Assembly: GCA_900557355.1 (NCBI GenBank)
Contig: USSR01000188.1
Coordinates: forward strand, 1-10,568
From: an uncultured Bacteroides sp.
Lineage (GTDB): Bacteria > Bacteroidota > Bacteroidia > Bacteroidales > Bacteroidaceae
DNA length: 10,568 bases
Reading direction: 5' to 3'
Each line of letters opens with the position of its first letter. The first letter of the stretch is position 1. Under the pieces are notes generated by a model. That model saw only the letters and a list, made by a program, of their open reading frames with translations. It ran no database searches and was not told where the DNA came from. Positions 1-5,767 of this stretch are shown one piece after another. The translations under genes and the position numbers were made by a program.

Positions 1-36
1 TTTGATGGCGTCTAACCGATTTGCTTTCTTCTTCAT
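1..36 (-). CDS. argR: Arginine repressor ArgR, N-terminal fragment (runs off the left edge)
   Basis: Read on the minus strand from an ATG at 36-34, the frame is open to the window edge and gives 12 residues, MKKKANRLDAIK. I recognise this as the usual N-terminus of Bacteroides ArgR, the hexameric arginine-responsive DNA-binding repressor of arginine biosynthesis; this match is from memory. Independent support comes from the DNA just upstream, where three TGCAT-centred elements spaced exactly 21 bp apart look like tandem ARG boxes, as expected for an autoregulated argR. Only the extreme N-terminus is visible, before most of the winged-helix domain, so nothing can be said about intactness. The gene is divergent from the sigma factor gene and is probably not part of the uptake locus. 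Confidence 0.6.
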   Translation of the reverse strand, partial: MKKKANRLDAIK

Positions 37-60
37 TGTATAATTATTCTAAGAATGGCG

Positions 61-68
61 CAAAAGTA
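61..68 (-). promoter_or_regulatory. Probable argR -7 promoter box
   Basis: On the minus strand this reads TACTTTTG, a full match to the Bacteroides -7 consensus TAnnTTTG. It would place the transcription start near position 55, about 20 nt ahead of the argR ATG. No TTTG -33 element is found at the usual 19-21 bp spacing, so the promoter is either weak or helped by another factor. The first ARG-box-like element abuts and slightly overlaps this box, so a bound repressor would block it. Confidence 0.5.
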
Positions 69-126
69 TGCATTATTTTGGAAAAAAGATGCATAAAACC
101 AAAGTTTTTTTGCATAAAAGTGAAAA
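67..126. promoter_or_regulatory. Three tandem ARG-box-like elements (putative ArgR operator)
   Basis: TGCAT occurs at 69-73, 90-94 and 111-115, spaced by exactly 21 bp both times, and each copy is followed by an A/T-rich run (TATTTT, AAAA, AAAA). In well-studied bacteria, 18-bp ARG boxes are paired with a 3-bp gap, which gives a 21-bp repeat that suits the ArgR hexamer. The elements resemble the Bacillus-type box (a TGnATAAAA core). They lie upstream of the argR start and overlap its -7 box, so autorepression is the simplest reading. They are over 120 bp from the sigma factor promoter, so control of that gene is less likely. Confidence 0.55.
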
Positions 127-246
127 TACTTTAGAAAGGGATAGTGATATAATCAGGATATATGTGGGTATATGTAACAAAGTTGTTTCTTTATTGCTTC
201 ATTTTGTGCTGACTTTTTTTATTGTCTATTAAAAAAGATGCAATTG
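127..246. other. Non-coding spacer with no clear feature
   Basis: This AT-rich stretch between the ARG-box-like elements and the sigma factor promoter has no convincing reading frame or terminator. It contains an imperfect direct repeat (GATATATGT at 157-165 and GGTATATGT at 167-175, 10 bp apart) and a short palindrome AACAA-AG-TTGTT just after it. Either could be a protein-binding site, but both are short enough to arise by chance in such DNA. Confidence 0.4.
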
Positions 247-278
247 TTTGTTTAGGGATTTTTAAATATATAAATTTG
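247..278 (+). promoter_or_regulatory. Housekeeping-type Bacteroides promoter for the ECF sigma gene
   Basis: A TTTG -33 box at 247-250 is followed by a 20-bp spacer and TAAATTTG at 271-278, a full match to the -7 consensus TAnnTTTG. Transcription would start near 283-285. That is on top of the possible GTG start at 283 and about 20 nt before the ATG at 304, which argues for the ATG. The promoter implies steady basal sigma factor production with control exerted by the anti-sigma factor. Confidence 0.75.
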
Positions 279-288
279 TAAAGTGAAT

Positions 289-295
289 AAGGAGA
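289..295 (+). promoter_or_regulatory. Ribosome binding site that decides the sigma factor start
   Basis: AAGGAGA lies 8 nt before the ATG at 304. It falls inside the reading frame if the upstream GTG at 283 is used, so it only makes sense with the ATG start. Confidence 0.65.
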
Positions 296-303
296 CAAAT
301 CGT

Positions 304-876
304 ATGATAGATGAAGATATTGAGCTTTATTCTCTTTTTAGAAAAGGAGATAGAAAGGCTTTTGATACTTTATTTTTGAAGTATTATTCCATACTATGTG
401 CCTTCGGGAAGTACTATATTCCTATAGAAGATGCTGAAGAAGTTGTTTTGGATATCATGACATGGCTATGGGAAAACAGAGAATTCCAGATCATAGAAAC
501 TTCTTTGCGAAGTTATTTGTTTATGGCGGTCAGAAACAGATGCTTGGATTTAATAAGTAAGAATCAGACAAAAAGACGTTGTTATGAGCATATGTTTGCT
601 AAAGAAATGCAGACAAGTTTTGAAGATCCTGATTTTTATGTAGTGGAGGAATTGATGGCGAAAATAGAAAAGGCCGTGATGCGATTGCCGGACTCCTATC
701 GTATAACTTTTGAGATGAGCCGTTATCAAGATAAAACATATAAAGAGATTGCGAAAGAATTAAACGTTTCCATAAAATTAGTGGAGTATCGTATCCAGCA
801 AGCATTGAGACTTTTACGTGTAGAACTAAAAGACTATTTACCGTTGATTACAATCATATTCCCTTATTTTCTCTAA
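304..876 (+). CDS. ECF-family RNA polymerase sigma factor (sigma-70 family, Bacteroidetes SusCD-associated type)
   Basis: A 190-residue ECF sigma factor that redirects RNA polymerase to target promoters, probably that of the downstream susC-like operon. The sigma-2 region spans about residues 18-84, with an acidic IEDAEEVV stretch at 41-48 and a RNRCLDLI segment near 77-84. A linker follows, then the sigma-4 region at about 118-172, whose helix-turn-helix includes TYKEIAKELNVSIKLVEYRI. Length and two-domain layout are normal for the family. The C-terminus is hydrophobic (about 178-190). The frame also allows a GTG at 283, but the ATG at 304 is preferred because of the AAGGAGA site and the promoter position. 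An anti-sigma gene follows, separated by a terminator. In this family the sigma factor is held inactive by the FecR-like partner until the transporter signals that substrate is present. Confidence 0.93.
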   Translation: MIDEDIELYSLFRKGDRKAFDTLFLKYYSILCAFGKYYIPIEDAEEVVLDIMTWLWENREFQIIETSLRSYLFMAVRNRCLDLISKNQTKRRCYEHMFAKEMQTSFEDPDFYVVEELMAKIEKAVMRLPDSYRITFEMSRYQDKTYKEIAKELNVSIKLVEYRIQQALRLLRVELKDYLPLITIIFPYFL

Positions 877-907
877 GGATAGCCGATTCGTTTTTGAGTC
901 TTAAAAT

Positions 908-947
908 AAAAATGCAGCTTTTAATTAAAAAAGTTGCATTTTTGTTT
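908..947 (+). terminator. Intrinsic terminator between the sigma and anti-sigma genes
   Basis: Arms at 908-922 and 929-943 form a 15-bp stem with one G-U wobble and a 6-nt loop. The 3' arm ends in a T-run that continues to 947. The outer stem is A5/T5, so it could also work in reverse. It lies 31 nt after the sigma factor stop. Only some read-through would reach the next gene unless that gene has its own promoter. Confidence 0.75.
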
Positions 948-995
948 AGGGGCTAATTGAAGTATTCCGTCTTCTTAATAAAATGAACATAAAAG

Positions 996-2018
996 ATGAT
1001 GGAATTACATGAAAATATAGATGAGGCTCTTTTACTCCTTTATTTTTCCGGTACACTAGGAGAGAAAGAAAAAGAAGAGGTAGAAAATTGGATTTCCCTC
1101 TCTGAAGAGAACAGAAAAATAGCTAAACAGATTTGTTACATACACCACGTAACAGATATAATAGATACCGTGAAGCAGATAGATCCTAAACAGGCATTGG
1201 TGAAGCTGGATAAGAGATTGTCAAAAAGGAAGAAAATAAACTGGTGGGAATGGGGGATAAGAGCAGCAGCTGTGTTATTTATTCCTTTATTCTTATCTTT
1301 CTTCTATTTTGTATTTAATCAAGATAAAAATTATGATCGTTATGTCGAAATTCGGTCTAATCCGGGGATGATGACAAAAGTGGAGTTACCGGATGGTACT
1401 TGGGTATGGCTGAATTCTGCTTCTTATCTAAAATATCCAGTGTCTTTTGAAGGAGAATATCGAAAGGTTGAATTGCTCGGAGAAGCTTATTTTTCAGTAC
1501 AAAAGGATAATGGACGGAAATTCTTAGTCGATGTAGGAAAGGGGATTGAATTAGAGGTTTTAGGTACTGAATTTAACGTGGATGCTTATCCGGATGATAA
1601 GTTTGTAGTTGCTACTTTGGTGACAGGTAGAGTAAAATTCCATTGTCAGCAGAAAGGCAGGGAGGTTACTTATAGTATGCAACCCGGACAGAAGGTGATT
1701 TATAATTTATTGGATGAGAAACTTTTGTGTACAACTACTTTTGTTGAATCTGATATTGCTTGGAAAAGTGGAAGGATCATTTATCGAGATACTCCTCTTG
1801 AAGATGCTTTAAGAACTTTGAGCAAGCGTTTTGACGTAGAGTTCCGTATTGTTAATCCATTATTAAAGAAATATTGCTTTACAGGTACTTTTATTAATCA
1901 ACGTCTGGATAAGATCTTGGAACACTTCAAAATAGCTTCAGGGGTGAGATACAGATATCTTGAATCGGCATTGGACAACGGTGTTGTGAAAGAGAAAACA
2001 ATAATAGAAATTTATTAA
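996..2018 (+). CDS. FecR-family anti-sigma factor, single-pass inner-membrane protein with DUF4974 C-terminus
   Basis: A 340-residue anti-sigma factor and signal transducer, partner of the ECF sigma factor just upstream. The cytoplasmic N-terminal part (about 1-82) would bind sigma. One membrane segment follows at about 88-108, after a basic KRLSKRKK stretch. The periplasmic FecR domain (about 118-215) shows the typical LPDGTWVWLNSASYLKYP, LLGEAYFSV and VLGTEFNV motifs. The DUF4974 domain (about 257-330) carries GRIIYRDTPLEDAL and FTGTF; in this family it receives the signal from the STN domain of the SusC-type transporter. Length is normal. Two ATGs overlap at 996 and 999 and either may start the protein; neither has a Shine-Dalgarno match, which is common in Bacteroides. 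No TTTG/TAnnTTTG promoter is visible in the 119-nt gap, so expression depends on read-through or on a sigma-specific promoter I cannot identify. Confidence 0.93.
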   Translation: MMELHENIDEALLLLYFSGTLGEKEKEEVENWISLSEENRKIAKQICYIHHVTDIIDTVKQIDPKQALVKLDKRLSKRKKINWWEWGIRAAAVLFIPLFLSFFYFVFNQDKNYDRYVEIRSNPGMMTKVELPDGTWVWLNSASYLKYPVSFEGEYRKVELLGEAYFSVQKDNGRKFLVDVGKGIELEVLGTEFNVDAYPDDKFVVATLVTGRVKFHCQQKGREVTYSMQPGQKVIYNLLDEKLLCTTTFVESDIAWKSGRIIYRDTPLEDALRTLSKRFDVEFRIVNPLLKKYCFTGTFINQRLDKILEHFKIASGVRYRYLESALDNGVVKEKTIIEIY

Positions 2019-2050
2019 ACAAAAAAGAACTATGAAAACACTCCCTCCTT

Positions 2051-2093
2051 AAACAAAAAATATGGGAAAAATATAGCACTATTCTTCCCATAT
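2051..2093 (-). terminator. Intrinsic terminator of the antisense RNA
   Basis: Arms TATGGGAA (2061-2068) and TTCCCATA (2085-2092) extend inward by 2070-2073/2080-2083 around a 6-nt loop and outward by one pair (2060/2093). The 2069/2084 position is a mismatch (A with C) in plus-strand RNA but a G-U pair in minus-strand RNA. The run following the hairpin on the minus strand is TTTTTTGTTT, whereas on the plus strand it is A-rich. Both facts say the hairpin works on the minus strand, where no protein gene needs it. Confidence 0.8.
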
Positions 2094-2111
2094 AAAAAAT
2101 CATTTAGCCTT

Positions 2112-2129
2112 ACTTGTTTGCCGACAAGT
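2112..2129. repeat. Small hairpin (inverted repeat) in the leader and antisense RNA
   Basis: ACTTGT (2112-2117) and ACAAGT (2124-2129) form a 6-bp stem around the loop TTGCCG, so both the plus-strand leader and the antisense RNA could fold here with fully complementary loops. The right arm of the loop overlaps the facing plus-strand -33 box. It could serve as a loop-loop contact or a protein-binding palindrome; at six base pairs it could also be chance. Confidence 0.4.
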
Positions 2130-2148
2130 GTAGTTAACTTTATTTTTA
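2117..2148 (+). promoter_or_regulatory. Candidate plus-strand promoter for the susC-like operon
   Basis: TTTG at 2117-2120, a 20-bp spacer and TATTTTTA at 2141-2148 match the Bacteroides consensus except for the last base of the -7 box. The start would fall near 2151-2155, giving a leader of about 15 nt. If real, this is a weak housekeeping promoter; the inducible promoter used by the ECF sigma factor may lie elsewhere in 2019-2140. I cannot recognise a confident ECF-type motif. Confidence 0.4.
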
Positions 2149-2161
2149 ATTTAAATCACAA

Positions 2162-2193
2162 CAAATTTATGCAAAAACATTGTAGTATCCAAA
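2162..2193 (-). promoter_or_regulatory. Minus-strand promoter of the antisense RNA
   Basis: Read on the minus strand: TTTG (2193-2190), a 20-bp spacer, then TAAATTTG (2169-2162). The -7 box and spacer length are identical to those of the sigma factor promoter at 247-278, and both boxes match the Bacteroides consensus fully. The -7 box shares its first base with the A of the susC-like ATG at 2169, so the promoter lies within the first codons of that gene. Confidence 0.7.
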
Positions 2194-5100
2194 TTCTTGG
2201 GATTAAAAGGCTACTGAAAGCAACTTTAAAAGGAATTCCATTGCCTATGAGATTATTAATTATTATGCTATGTGTTTCGATAGGATGCATTCGTGCGACA
2301 AATACTTATGCGCAAAATGCGATCCTTGACTTGAAAGTCAATAATCAAACGATTGAAACCGTCTTGAAAATAATAGAATCGCGGACTGACTTTGTATTCT
2401 TCTTTAACAGTCAGCAGGTTAATGTACATAAACGTGTCTCTATTAATGTCAATAAACAGAATATTTTTAAAATTCTAGATGAGGTTTTTAAGGGAAGTGA
2501 CGTTGTTTATTCAGTGCTTGATAAAAGCATAATTTTGTCTAGTAAAAGATTTGCGCCTGATGGAAATTTGAAGAAGATTACAGGTAAGGTCGTTGATACG
2601 AACGGTGAACCGTTGATTGGTGTTACAATTGCTCTGAAAGGAAGCAATAGAGGAACGGTGAGTGATGTAAACGGAAATTTTTCTTTAAACGGAGAAGAAG
2701 GAAAGCTTAATGTGTTGAATATCTCATATATTGGTTATAAAGACCAACAGGTAAAAGTTGAGGATGGTAAAACTTTGATTATTACATTGGAAGAGGATAC
2801 CAAGGTTTTGGAAGAAGTAGTTGTTGTGGGATATGGTACACAGAAAAAAATCAATTTGACGGGTGCTGTTGCTGTGGTTGACGATAAACAAGTAATCGGA
2901 CGTTCGGCCGATAATTTGTCTAAACTACTTCAAGGAGCTGTTCCTAATATGAATGTTACTGTTTCTAACGGTCGTCCGGGACAGGGTGGTAGCATAAATA
3001 TTCGTGGTATCAATTCTATCAGTAGTAGTGCCACGCCTTTGATATTAGTTGATGGTGTAGAAGGTACTATCGATGCTGTGAATCCCAATGATGTGGAGTC
3101 TATTAGTGTATTGAAAGATGCTTCTTCGGCTGCTGTATATGGGGCTCGTGCAGCTTATGGAGTAATTTTGGTTACAACAAAATCTGGTAATGATGGTAAA
3201 ACACGTGTTTCTTATAACGGACGTTATAGCTTTGGCTCACCTACAGTTTCCAGAGATTTTGAGACTCGCGGTTATTATTCGGCGGCTATCAATGATATGT
3301 TTTATTCTACCTATCAAGGTTCTAACTATACGAATTATAATGATGAAGATTATTATGAAATGTGGATCCGGCGTAATGATAAAACGGAAAATCCGGAACG
3401 ACCGTGGGTGGTTATCAAAGATGGTGAATATAAATATTATGGTAACTTTGATTGGTATAACTACTTCATGGATGAGTCTCGTCCTACATGGGAACACAAT
3501 ATTAGTGTCAGTGGTGGCAATAAGAAAGTGCACTATTTCCTTTCCGGTGCTTATTATGATCAGAAAGGAGTTATTCGGAAAAATATGGATAGTTTCACTA
3601 AATACAATTTCCGTTCCAAGGTAAGTATTGAGATTGCTCCATGGTTGAAGATAAGTAATAATACGTCATACAAAAAGGATTCTTATCCATTTCCGGGGCC
3701 AGGTGCTATTAACAATCTTTTTGATGCGATAAGTAAGCATGCCTTAGCTTCTATTGTTCCAATCAATCCGGATGGTACATATATGGGGAATGCAACAGTT
3801 ATTACAGGAGGATATCGCCCTGCTAATGATCTTAGTGCAATTCTTGAATACGGTAAACACAAGAATGAGGATACTAATTACTTTTTTAATACCACCTTTG
3901 AGGCGGTAATGACACCTGTTAAGAATGTAACGGTGACGGCTAATTATTCGTTTGCTCAACATGAATATACGGCAATGAATCGTAGTGCTAATTATCCATA
4001 TTCACGTGTACCCGGAGAAGTTCTTTGGAAAACAGATGGTTATGGCCTTAATACTCTTTATGAACGTTCTAATCATGATTGGTTTCATTCATACAATATT
4101 TATGGAAATTATACAAATACATTTGCCGATGTGCACCATGTAAGTGCAACTGCCGGTGTCAATTATGAAACTAAATTTTTTAAAGACATCAAAATACAAC
4201 GTAATGATTTATTGTCCGAAGATTTAACTGATTTTAATTTAGCTAATGGTGATGAAATGAGTATTGCGGGTGGTAAAAATAGATATGCTCTTTTCGGTCT
4301 TTTTTATCGTTTGAATTATGACTATAAAAATAGATATTTATTTGAATTTAGCGGACGCTATGATGGTAGTTCACGGTTTGCCCGGGGACATCGCTATGGC
4401 TTTTTTCCTTCAGTTTCTGCCGGGTGGAGAATTAATGAAGAAAAGTTCTTTGCACCATTACGTAAACAAATTAGTAATTTGAAATTACGCTTTTCTTTGG
4501 GAGCATTAGGAAACCAACAAGTCGGATATTATGACTATTTGCAGACTATATCTTCTGGTGGTACAATTTCTTATGCTTTTGGTGATAAAAATAAAGCGTC
4601 AGGTGCTAGTATCTCTGCTCCGAATGCTTCTGATTTCACTTGGGAAACGGTTGTTACAAAAAATATCGGTTTGGATCTCGGACTATTGAATAATCGTTTG
4701 AATATGACGGCTGATATATATGTACGTGATACGAAAGATATGTTGATGGCTTCCAAGGATCTTCCGAATGTATATGGTGCTTCTTCTCCAAAAACAAATG
4801 CTGCTAACTTACGTACGAAAGGTTGGGAAGCATCGATTAGTTGGAATGATTCTTTTAATCTAAAGGGAAAAGCGTTTCATTATTCTGTCGTACTAGGCTT
4901 GGCTGATAATACGACTAAAGTGACAAAGTATAACAATGATAACAAAACATTGGGCACTCCATATGAAGGACAACAACTGGGAGAGATTTGGGGATATGTT
5001 GTTGATGGTCTCTTCAAAACTGATGAAGAAGCTGAAAACTATCCGGTAAATCAGAGTTACGTAAATAATATATTGAATATTTCTGTAAAATCTCAAGGTC

Positions 5101-5744
5101 TCCATGCGGGGGATGTGAAATATGTGGACTTGGATGGCGATAATATTATTTCTCCTACTTTATCGGCAAACGATGTGAAGGATCAGAAAGTGATTGGAAA
5201 TTCTTTACCAAGATATACATATTCTGTCAGATTAGCTGCAGATTGGAATGGAATTGATTTTTCTGCTTTGTTGCAAGGCGTCGGTCGCCAACATTGGTAT
5301 CCCAATGGTGAAACTAGTCTGTTCTGGGGTCCCTATGCCCGTCCTTATTGTACTTTTATTCCGAAGGATTTCTTGACAGATGTTTGGTCAGAAGATAATC
5401 CGGATGCTTATTTCCCACGTCCGAGAGGCTATGTGGCATTGGATGTTAATCCACGTGAGTTGTCTAAACCTAATACTCGCTATTTGCAAAATGTGGCTTA
5501 TTGCCGTCTTAAAAATGTAACAGTCGGTTACTCTTTGCCACGTACTTGGCTAAAGGCTTTGCATATGGAACGTGTCAGGGTTTATTTTAGTGGAGAGAAT
5601 CTTTTTACATTCAGCCCTTTACATAGTAATTATATTGATCCGGAACATGCTGGGGCTTCTACGAGCTGGAAAAGTGGTCATACGAACGTGACTTCTTATC
5701 CAATGAGTAAGACCTATTCATTTGGAATTGATGTGACTTTTTAA
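2169..5744 (+). CDS. SusC/RagA-family TonB-dependent outer-membrane transporter with STN signalling domain
   Basis: A 1191-residue glycan importer of the outer membrane, energised by TonB. In order: a long N-terminal leader with a hydrophobic signal segment (about 28-40) and likely cleavage after TYA near 48; an STN domain (about 51-125), the part that contacts a FecR anti-sigma factor; a carboxypeptidase-regulatory-like domain (about 137-210); the LEEVVVVGYG segment (214-223) typical of SusC proteins; a plug domain to about 338, with NIRGINSI and LVDGVEG motifs; then a 22-strand-type beta-barrel to a terminal phenylalanine. The ATG at 2169 is chosen over an in-frame TTG at 2118 because the latter adds 17 residues of no family resemblance. 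The susD-like gene follows after 23 nt. The STN domain ties this transporter to the adjacent sigma/anti-sigma pair. Substrate cannot be read from the sequence. Confidence 0.96.
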   Translation: MQKHCSIQILGIKRLLKATLKGIPLPMRLLIIMLCVSIGCIRATNTYAQNAILDLKVNNQTIETVLKIIESRTDFVFFFNSQQVNVHKRVSINVNKQNIFKILDEVFKGSDVVYSVLDKSIILSSKRFAPDGNLKKITGKVVDTNGEPLIGVTIALKGSNRGTVSDVNGNFSLNGEEGKLNVLNISYIGYKDQQVKVEDGKTLIITLEEDTKVLEEVVVVGYGTQKKINLTGAVAVVDDKQVIGRSADNLSKLLQGAVPNMNVTVSNGRPGQGGSINIRGINSISSSATPLILVDGVEGTIDAVNPNDVESISVLKDASSAAVYGARAAYGVILVTTKSGNDGKTRVSYNGRYSFGSPTVSRDFETRGYYSAAINDMFYSTYQGSNYTNYNDEDYYEMWIRRNDKTENPERPWVVIKDGEYKYYGNFDWYNYFMDESRPTWEHNISVSGGNKKVHYFLSGAYYDQKGVIRKNMDSFTKYNFRSKVSIEIAPWLKISNNTSYKKDSYPFPGPGAINNLFDAISKHALASIVPINPDGTYMGNATVITGGYRPANDLSAILEYGKHKNEDTNYFFNTTFEAVMTPVKNVTVTANYSFAQHEYTAMNRSANYPYSRVPGEVLWKTDGYGLNTLYERSNHDWFHSYNIYGNYTNTFADVHHVSATAGVNYETKFFKDIKIQRNDLLSEDLTDFNLANGDEMSIAGGKNRYALFGLFYRLNYDYKNRYLFEFSGRYDGSSRFARGHRYGFFPSVSAGWRINEEKFFAPLRKQISNLKLRFSLGALGNQQVGYYDYLQTISSGGTISYAFGDKNKASGASISAPNASDFTWETVVTKNIGLDLGLLNNRLNMTADIYVRDTKDMLMASKDLPNVYGASSPKTNAANLRTKGWEASISWNDSFNLKGKAFHYSVVLGLADNTTKVTKYNNDNKTLGTPYEGQQLGEIWGYVVDGLFKTDEEAENYPVNQSYVNNILNISVKSQGLHAGDVKYVDLDGDNIISPTLSANDVKDQKVIGNSLPRYTYSVRLAADWNGIDFSALLQGVGRQHWYPNGETSLFWGPYARPYCTFIPKDFLTDVWSEDNPDAYFPRPRGYVALDVNPRELSKPNTRYLQNVAYCRLKNVTVGYSLPRTWLKALHMERVRVYFSGENLFTFSPLHSNYIDPEHAGASTSWKSGHTNVTSYPMSKTYSFGIDVTF

Positions 5745-5767
5745 TGGAAAATAAAAACTAGGATAAT

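Larger units (their letters stand above)
2051..2157 (-). ncRNA. Predicted cis-antisense small RNA opposite the susC-like leader
   Basis: A minus-strand promoter (2162-2193) and a minus-strand intrinsic terminator (hairpin 2060-2093 with its T-tract at 2060-2051) bracket a segment of about 105 nt with no coding potential. The transcript would start near 2155-2158, just upstream of the susC-like start codon, and run towards the anti-sigma gene. Its 5' half contains a small stem-loop at 2112-2129, and the terminator hairpin forms the 3' end. The place and size fit the cis-encoded antisense RNAs (DonS type) reported as repressors of Bacteroides loci that pair ECF sigma/anti-sigma with SusC/SusD. 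The assignment rests on promoter plus terminator geometry; transcription itself is not shown by the sequence. Confidence 0.7.

Noticed and set aside
283..303. GTG start adding seven residues to the ECF sigma factor
   Set aside because: The predicted transcription start is at about 283-285 and AAGGAGA lies inside this extension, so translation from the ATG at 304 is far more likely.
983..1012. Nine-codon frame starting ahead of the anti-sigma gene and overlapping its start
   Set aside because: No ribosome site and no distinctive content; probably chance in AT-rich DNA.
2032..2052. Six-codon frame MKTLPP between the anti-sigma and susC-like genes, a possible leader peptide
   Set aside because: Too short to separate from chance. 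No run of regulatory codons, and it ends in the A-run that belongs to the minus-strand terminator.
2118..2168. TTG start adding 17 residues to the SusC-like protein
   Set aside because: The extension lies in the promoter and antisense region and has no likeness to SusC N-termini; the ATG at 2169 precedes a normal leader.
3190..3624. Overlapping open frames inside the susC-like gene, both strands (largest 144 aa on plus)
   Set aside because: Each lies wholly inside a gene of a well-known family, has unlikely composition (rich in Ile, Met, Arg) and no start signal; they are by-products of the real frame.
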